From Propionibacterium sp. (GTDB lineage: Bacteria; Actinomycetota; Actinomycetes; Propionibacteriales; Propionibacteriaceae): a DNA stretch of 18,163 bases. Position 1 is the first letter of the stretch, and each line of letters starts with the position of its first letter. Positions 13,787-18,163 of the stretch are shown here, one piece after another. The stretch lies in assembly GCA_012719335.1 (NCBI GenBank), contig JAAYAO010000221.1:1-18163 (forward strand), written 5' to 3'. Position numbers and translations under genes: made by a program. Under the pieces are notes generated by a model, which worked only from the letters and a program-made list of their open reading frames with translations, was not told the DNA's origin and ran no database searches.

Positions 13787-15091
13787 TCAGTCGCGGTGTG
13801 TCACCCCGGGGATTCGCAGCGGCAGGAACAGCACCAGGCCCAGCAGCAGCGTGACCACGATGCCCAGGATCCCCCAACGCACACCGCCGATCCAGGTGAA
13901 CAGGGCGACCAGAGCCGGTGACAGGAAGGTGACCGCCCGGCCCACGGTGGCGTAGAGACCGAAGATCGCGTTCTGTTCGGTGCTGGGCACGGCCCGGGCC
14001 AGCAGGGTGCGCGAGGCCGACTGGACGGCGCCGACCAGCGAGGCGATGAACAGGCCGGCCACCCAGAACACCAGGGTGTGGTTGAACACGATGATGATCA
14101 CCCCGGCGATCACCATGGCCACCAACGAGAACATCACCACCCGTTTCGGCCCGAACCGGTCGTCGGCGCGACCCAACGCCCAGGTGCCCAGCGCGGCGAT
14201 GGCATTGGCGGCCAGGCCGAAGATGATCACCTCCTCGGGGCTGAACCCGTAGGCGCTGGCGGCGATCACCCCGGCGAAGGCGAACACCGCACCGAGTCCG
14301 TCGCGGTACACCGCCGAGGCCACCAGGAAGTGCAGGGTGGAGCGTCGCGACCGCCACAGTTCGGCGATCTCGTGGAAGACCTCCCGGTACGCGGTCACCG
14401 GGGTGAGTCTGCCCGGCTTGGCATCGGAGGCGTTCGGCCCGAGGAAGAACACCGGCAGCGACATCACCAGCAGCCACAGGGCACAGAACAGGGCGATGCC
14501 GCGGTAGTTGACCGCATCGTCCTCGGGCAGGCCGAGTCCGTTCTGGACGAACCCGAACAGGGCCACGACCAGGCAGATGACCCCGCCGAGATAGCCCAGC
14601 GCCCAGGCGGTTCCGGAGATCCGGCCGATGTTGTCCTTGGTCGAGATCAGGCTCAGCATCGCGTAGTAGAAGACGTTCGCGATCTCCTGGAACACCCCGG
14701 CGGCGGCGATCAGAGCCGCACCCAGGTAGAGGTAGGAGTCCTCGGGACGGACGAACCACAGCGCGGCCACACAGGCGATCACGAACAGCGTGGTGACCGC
14801 CAGCATCAGCCGCCGGTTCTTCACCCGGTCCGCCCAGGCCCCCACCGCCGGCGCCAACAGGGCGACCAGGATGCCGGCGACGGTCTGCATGTTCGCGAAA
14901 ACCTGCTGGCCACGGTCTTCGTTGGCCGCGACACCGGTGGTCACGTACACCGAGAACACGAACGACAGAATCACCGTGTTGTAGGCGTTGGACCCGAAAT
15001 CCCACAGGCTCCAGGAGACGATCTCCCGGCGGCGGGCGGGTGCCGGCTCAGCCGGTGCGGTCGGCAGGGGTGGTTCGGTGATGTTGCTCAC
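13787..15091 (-). CDS. MFS transporter, UMF1 / Atg22-like family
   Basis: A 434-residue integral membrane protein with about 12 hydrophobic segments. The opening SWSLWDFGSNAYNTVILSF (about residues 26-44) is the signature of the UMF1/Atg22-like MFS branch, and GAWADRVKNRR is the conserved cytoplasmic loop after the second helix. In the second half DRFGPKRVVM plays the same role. The N-terminal 25 residues are Pro/Ala rich and probably cytoplasmic. The GTG at 15091 is preferred over a TTG at 15100 because TACGTT sits 7 nt before it with no Shine-Dalgarno. The gene follows parE on the same strand after 30 bp but seems to have its own promoter. The substrate is unknown; amino acid export is known for the yeast relative, but that cannot be carried over with confidence. 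Confidence 0.87.
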   Translation of the reverse strand: MSNITEPPLPTAPAEPAPARRREIVSWSLWDFGSNAYNTVILSFVFSVYVTTGVAANEDRGQQVFANMQTVAGILVALLAPAVGAWADRVKNRRLMLAVTTLFVIACVAALWFVRPEDSYLYLGAALIAAAGVFQEIANVFYYAMLSLISTKDNIGRISGTAWALGYLGGVICLVVALFGFVQNGLGLPEDDAVNYRGIALFCALWLLVMSLPVFFLGPNASDAKPGRLTPVTAYREVFHEIAELWRSRRSTLHFLVASAVYRDGLGAVFAFAGVIAASAYGFSPEEVIIFGLAANAIAALGTWALGRADDRFGPKRVVMFSLVAMVIAGVIIIVFNHTLVFWVAGLFIASLVGAVQSASRTLLARAVPSTEQNAIFGLYATVGRAVTFLSPALVALFTWIGGVRWGILGIVVTLLLGLVLFLPLRIPGVTHRD

Positions 15092-15098
15092 GGGCCAC

Positions 15099-15104
15099 AA
15101 CGTA
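15099..15104 (-). promoter_or_regulatory. -10 element (TACGTT) of the MFS gene
   Basis: TACGTT on the minus strand matches TAnnnT, with 7 nt (GTGGCCC) to the GTG at 15091. It overlaps the alternative TTG start at 15100, which is one reason to reject that start. It lies within the 30-bp gap after parE. Confidence 0.5.
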
Positions 15105-15121
15105 GTGCACCGCGATGACGA

Positions 15122-17221
15122 TCAGGCGTCGATCCGTTCACTGTCCAGGGCGTAGGCGCCGTCGACGATGAACTCCTTGCGGGGGGCGACCTCGTTGCCC
15201 ATCAGGATCTCGAAGATCTGTTCGGCGGCTTCGATGTCGTCCACGGTCAGCCGGCGCAGCGTCCGGTGTCGCGGATCCATCGTGGTTTCCTTGAGCTGGT
15301 CGGCGTCCATTTCACCCAGGCCCTTGTACCGCTGGGGTTCACCGAAGGCCTGGCCGCGTTTGGTCAGTTCGGCCAGGGTGCGGCGGTATTCGGCATCGTT
15401 GTAGGTGTAGATGTACTTGGCTTGGCCCTTGCGGGGCTTGGTGATCTCGAAGCGGTGCAGCGGCGGCACCGCGGTGTAGACCCGTCCGGCTTCGACCATC
15501 GGGCGCATGTACCGGAAGAACAGGGTGGCCAGCAGGGTGCGGATGTGCGCCCCGTCGGAGTCGGCGTCGGCCATGAAGATGACCTTGCCGTAGCGGGCCG
15601 CGTCCAGGTCGAAGGTGCGGCCCGAACCGGCGCCGACCACCTGAATGATGGACGCACATTCCAGGTTCTTCAGCATGTCCCCGACCGAGGCCTTCTGCAC
15701 GTTCAGGATCTTGCCGCGGATCGGCAGCAACGCCTGGAACTCCGAATCCCGGGCCTTCATCGCCGTGCCCAGGGCCGACTGGCCCTCCACGATGAACAAC
15801 TCGCACCGGTCGACATCGGTGGAGCGGCAGTCCTTGAGTTTCGAGGGCAGCGACGAGGATTCGAGCGCGTTCTTGCGCCGCTGCGCCTCCTTGTGGGCCC
15901 GGGCCTGCACCCGGGTGCGGGAGGCGGAGACGACCTTCTCCAACACGGTGCGGGCCTGAGCCTTCAGCGACGCCTTGGTGGCGTTGAAGAAGGCCGTCAG
16001 TTCGGATTCGACGATCCGGGCCGCCAGCCGTGACACCGCGGGGGTTCCCAGCACCTCCTTGGTCTGCCCCTCGAACTGGGGTTCGGCCAGCCGCACGGTG
16101 ACGACCGCGGTGAGGCCCTCCAGGGCGTCGTCCTTGGTGACCTCCTCGCCGGCCTTCAACAGGCCGCGGCGTCCCTCCATTGACTTGCTGACCGCCCGGG
16201 TCAGGCCACGTTCGAAGCCCTGTACGTGGGTGCCGCCCTTGGGGGTGGCGATGATGTTCACGAAGGATTTCACGACCGTGTCGTACCCGGTGCCCCAGCG
16301 GGCGGCGATGTCGACGATCAGCTCGCGGTCCACATCGGTGGCGGTCATCGTGCCGTTCTCATCCAGCATCGGCACGGTTTCGGTGAACCGGTCGGTGCCG
16401 GACAGGCGCAGCACCTCGGTGACGTCGGCGTCGGGGGCGAGGAACTCGCAGAACTCCGAGATGCCGCCCTGATGCACGAAGACCTCGGGTTCGGCCGCCG
16501 GGTCGGTGCGGTGATCGGTGACGTTCAGGGTGAGGCCGGGTACCAGAAAGCTGGTCTGCCGGGCCCGATTGTGCAGGTCGGTCAGGGACAGGTCGGCGTC
16601 GGCCAGGAAGATCTGCCGGTCCGGCCAGTACCGCACCCGCGAACCGGTGACCCCCTTCTTGGCCCGCCGCAGCTTCGTCAGGCCGGCGCCCGGGGTGAAC
16701 GGGGCGTCCGGGCCGTCCCCGTCGAAGGTGCCGGCCTGGCCGCGGCGGAAGGACATCCCCCAGGTGGCACCGTCGCGGTCGACCTCGACGTCCAGCCGGG
16801 CGGCCAGGGCGTTCACCACCGAGGCGCCCACGCCGTGCAGGCCACCGGTGGCGTTGTACGAGCCGGCCCCGAACTTGCCGCCGGCGTGCAGTTTGGTGAA
16901 GACCACTTCGACGCCGCTGAGCCCGGTGCGGGGCTCCTTGTCCACCGGGATGCCGCGGGCCCGGTCGTGCACCGCGACCGAGCCGTCCGCGCCGAGGATC
17001 ACGTCGATGGTCGACCCGAACCCGCTGAGGGCCTCGTCCACGGCGTTGTCGATGATCTCCCAGAGACAGTGCATCAACCCCCGGGTGTCGGTGGACCCGA
17101 TGTACATCGCGGGACGCTTGCGCACCGCTTCCAGTCCTTCGAGGACGAGCAGGTGGCGGGCCTCGTAGTCACGGGATTCCCCGTGAACCGTCGGCGTGGT
17201 CTTACTGGTCTTGCTGGGCAC
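15122..17221 (-). CDS. parE: DNA topoisomerase IV subunit B (ParE)
   Basis: A 699-residue ATPase subunit partnering ParC. The GHKL ATPase domain shows EAVRKRPAMYIGST (31-44), EIIDNAVDEALSG (55-67), ARGIPVD (88-94) and the ATP lid GGLHGVGASVVNAL (126-139). A transducer domain follows (about 230-420; the conserved Lys is probably in EGQTKEVLG, 384-392). The TOPRIM domain has EGQSA (479-483), LPIRGKILNVQKAS, and DADSDG with Asp552, 554 and 556. PQRYKGLGEMD and MDP lie near the C-terminus. EGQSA replaces the near-universal EGDSA. Length is typical of ParE and excludes the insert-bearing Gram-negative GyrB. GTG start, TAGGCT 6 nt upstream, no Shine-Dalgarno. It is divergent from DUF7455, a common neighbour of parE in actinobacteria. 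Confidence 0.94.
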   Translation of the reverse strand: MPSKTSKTTPTVHGESRDYEARHLLVLEGLEAVRKRPAMYIGSTDTRGLMHCLWEIIDNAVDEALSGFGSTIDVILGADGSVAVHDRARGIPVDKEPRTGLSGVEVVFTKLHAGGKFGAGSYNATGGLHGVGASVVNALAARLDVEVDRDGATWGMSFRRGQAGTFDGDGPDAPFTPGAGLTKLRRAKKGVTGSRVRYWPDRQIFLADADLSLTDLHNRARQTSFLVPGLTLNVTDHRTDPAAEPEVFVHQGGISEFCEFLAPDADVTEVLRLSGTDRFTETVPMLDENGTMTATDVDRELIVDIAARWGTGYDTVVKSFVNIIATPKGGTHVQGFERGLTRAVSKSMEGRRGLLKAGEEVTKDDALEGLTAVVTVRLAEPQFEGQTKEVLGTPAVSRLAARIVESELTAFFNATKASLKAQARTVLEKVVSASRTRVQARAHKEAQRRKNALESSSLPSKLKDCRSTDVDRCELFIVEGQSALGTAMKARDSEFQALLPIRGKILNVQKASVGDMLKNLECASIIQVVGAGSGRTFDLDAARYGKVIFMADADSDGAHIRTLLATLFFRYMRPMVEAGRVYTAVPPLHRFEITKPRKGQAKYIYTYNDAEYRRTLAELTKRGQAFGEPQRYKGLGEMDADQLKETTMDPRHRTLRRLTVDDIEAAEQIFEILMGNEVAPRKEFIVDGAYALDSERIDA

Positions 17222-17227
17222 TCGTCG

Positions 17228-17233
17228 AGCCTA
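17228..17233 (-). promoter_or_regulatory. -10 element (TAGGCT) of parE
   Basis: TAGGCT on the minus strand fits TAnnnT and is 6 nt before the parE GTG, without a Shine-Dalgarno; a leaderless transcript is likely. Confidence 0.5.
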
Positions 17234-17300
17234 CCCGGGTTGTTCGCCCGGATCGGTGGACCGAATCCGGGTGTCGCCAGCAGTTGTCCCCGGAAACAGG

Positions 17301-17306
17301 TAGTCT
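17301..17306 (+). promoter_or_regulatory. Candidate -10 (TAGTCT) of the DUF7455 gene
   Basis: TAGTCT fits TAnnnT and would give a leader of about 70 nt with its own Shine-Dalgarno (GAGAGGGG, 17370-17377). A TTGTCC at 17284 is only 11 nt upstream, too close for a normal -35, so the call is tentative. The 161-bp region from 17222 to 17382 otherwise holds only the two divergent promoters and this leader. Confidence 0.3.
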
Positions 17307-17382
17307 CGACGGAACGGGAATGATTTCACCGTCGCCGCTGTTGGTAGAGGTGATGTCCGTTGAGACACAGAGAGGGGCCACC

Positions 17383-17577
17383 ATGACCACGACCGTTGTC
17401 GATAACACCTTGACCGCCGGTGACCGCTGCGATCGTTGCGGCGCCCAAGCCTATGTTCGCGTAGTGATGCACAGTGGCGGTGAACTGCTCTTCTGTGCCC
17501 ACCATGGTCGCGCCCATGCCGACAAGCTGAATCAGGTGGCCCTGAAGATCCACGACGAGTCCGACAAGCTCAGCTGA
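17383..17577 (+). CDS. DUF7455 small zinc-binding protein
   Basis: A 64-residue protein typical of actinobacterial DUF7455: MTTTVVDNTLTAGDRCDRCG, then AYVRVVMHSGGELLFCAHHG, then a helical tail ending DESDKLS. Cys16, Cys19, Cys38 and His41 form a CxxC...CxxH zinc site. The ATG is chosen because GAGAGGGG lies 5 nt upstream; the frame remains open further upstream but that part is the promoter and leader. It is divergent from parE and followed by a U-tract terminator, so it is monocistronic and may be strongly expressed. The family function is unknown to me; these proteins are usually found next to parE and the main sigma factor gene. Confidence 0.88.
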   Translation: MTTTVVDNTLTAGDRCDRCGAQAYVRVVMHSGGELLFCAHHGRAHADKLNQVALKIHDESDKLS

Positions 17578-17593
17578 GCCGCATCGGTCGGCT

Positions 17594-17621
17594 CCGTCGC
17601 CTCCTGGCGGCGGGGCCTTTT
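17594..17621 (+). terminator. Intrinsic terminator after the DUF7455 gene
   Basis: CCGTCGCC (17594-17601), loop TCCT, GGCGGCGG (17606-17613) form an 8-bp stem with one G-U pair, followed by GGCC and TTTT (17618-17621), then CATTT. It begins 16 bp after the DUF7455 stop and is the only terminator in the window with a recognisable T-run. Confidence 0.7.
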
Positions 17622-17679
17622 CATTTCCGCCCCGAACGTCACACCCACGCACGCCCGTCCCGGCCCGGAAGGACACCCG

Positions 17680-18163
17680 ATGACCCGCCCGCCGCTGTCA
17701 GCCCTCGAACTCGCCACCGTGAACGTCGACCAGACCACCGCCGATGCCCTGGCCGACAGCATCGAGGTGGCGCAAGTGGCCGAGGAACTCGGCTTCACCA
17801 GGCTGTGGGTGGCCGAACACCACAACATGGGTTCGGTCGGGTCCACCAACCCACCGGTGTTGATCGCCGCGATCGCCGCGCGCACCGAGCGGATCCGGGT
17901 GGGTTCGGGTGGGGTGATGCTGCCCAACCACGCCCCCTACGTGGTGGCCGAACAGTTCGCCCTGTTGGAGGCGCTGCATCCGGGCCGGATCGATCTGGGG
18001 CTGGGCCGGGCCCCGGGCACCGATCAGTTCACCGCCCGGGCGCTGCGCCGCACCGGTCACGACGACGTGGATCAGTTTCCCAACCATGTGCTGCAGTTGA
18101 TGAGTTGGCTGGGTGACAACCGGCTGACCGAACCCCTGTCCGACCGGCTGTCGGTCACCCCCA
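17680..18163 (+). CDS. Luciferase-like (LLM class) flavin-dependent oxidoreductase, N-terminal part
   Basis: The first 161 codons of a gene running off the window. The product starts MTRPPLSALELATVN and shows the bacterial-luciferase-like TIM barrel: ALADSIEVAQVAEELGFTRL (residues 23-42), WVAEHHNMGSVGSTNPPVL (43-61), TERIRVGSGGVMLPNHAP (68-85), VVAEQFALLEALHPGRIDLG (88-107) and GRAPGTD. This pattern is that of the YhbW/MsnO8-like branch, which uses FMN (or F420 in some actinobacteria). GGAAGGA lies 6-7 nt before the ATG at 17680 and fixes the start. About 340-360 residues are usual, so a little under half is present. The substrate cannot be inferred. It follows the DUF7455 terminator by about 60 bp, in which I see no clear promoter. 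Confidence 0.9.
   Translation, partial: MTRPPLSALELATVNVDQTTADALADSIEVAQVAEELGFTRLWVAEHHNMGSVGSTNPPVLIAAIAARTERIRVGSGGVMLPNHAPYVVAEQFALLEALHPGRIDLGLGRAPGTDQFTARALRRTGHDDVDQFPNHVLQLMSWLGDNRLTEPLSDRLSVTP

Noticed and set aside
13323..15005. A 560-codon minus-strand frame spanning carbonic anhydrase and the MFS gene.
   Set aside because: Arg/Gly-rich translation with no domain; it overlaps two confident genes in a different frame.
10688..17221. Calling the topoisomerase pair GyrA/GyrB instead of ParC/ParE.
   Set aside because: The A subunit has a degenerate GyrA box and HGDSAIYDALVRL, the genes are not adjacent to each other or to dnaA/recF, and the sepH/DUF7455 setting is that of topoisomerase IV. 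Finding the second pair elsewhere in the genome would settle it.
1..18163. A defence island, CRISPR array, prophage, integrative element, tRNA or rRNA gene.
   Set aside because: No repeats with regular spacers, no integrase or transposase, no tRNA-like cloverleaf noticed, and all genes belong to core actinobacterial families with uniform base composition.

Overview
The window comes from a high-GC actinobacterial chromosome, most likely order Propionibacteriales (family-level placement is a guess). The evidence is GC-rich codon use throughout, actinobacteria-restricted families (DUF4193, DUF4235, DUF5998, DUF6458, DUF7455, SepH), and a second type IIA topoisomerase pair embedded in the gene neighbourhood usually found around sigA, sepH and dut in this phylum. 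It is core chromosome. I found no tRNA, rRNA, CRISPR array, insertion sequence, prophage or defence island.

Layout. 1-826: start of a small membrane protein (minus), DUF4235 membrane protein (plus) and DUF4193 zinc-ribbon protein (minus); the last two converge on a strong terminator hairpin. 903-3434: glycerate kinase (plus) and ferrochelatase (minus) converge with overlapping 3' ends, followed by a two-helix DUF6458 membrane protein and a terminator. 3521-5164: a cell-division pair, SepH and a protein with four DivIVA-like motifs. 5171-9571: a minus-strand operon reading GNAT/acyl-CoA-synthetase fusion, DUF5998, then alkaline-phosphatase-superfamily hydrolase (the last two overlap by ATGA). 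9618-13703: App1-like HAD phosphatase, topoisomerase IV subunit A and beta-carbonic anhydrase, all plus strand. 13787-17221: UMF1/Atg22-type MFS transporter and topoisomerase IV subunit B, minus strand. 17383-18163: DUF7455 zinc protein and the first 161 codons of a luciferase-like flavin oxidoreductase, plus strand.

Working together. ParC and ParE would form topoisomerase IV for decatenation; SepH (an FtsZ regulator) and the DivIVA-repeat protein probably act in septum placement, so much of the window concerns chromosome segregation and division. The others are housekeeping: haem synthesis, glycerate phosphorylation, CO2 hydration and lysine acylation.

The most distinctive non-coding signal is a repeated start architecture: a TAnnnT hexamer (or one mismatch) 6-8 nt upstream of ATG or GTG, with no Shine-Dalgarno. 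It is seen at seven genes and suggests leaderless transcripts; it also decides several start codons. Other points of interest are a SepH lacking the usual N-terminal segment, an internally duplicated four-motif DivIVA-type protein, ParE with EGQSA instead of EGDSA, degenerate catalytic motifs in the synthetase part of the GNAT fusion, and an imperfect intergenic palindrome with a partial second copy. I do not see a convincing new biological system.
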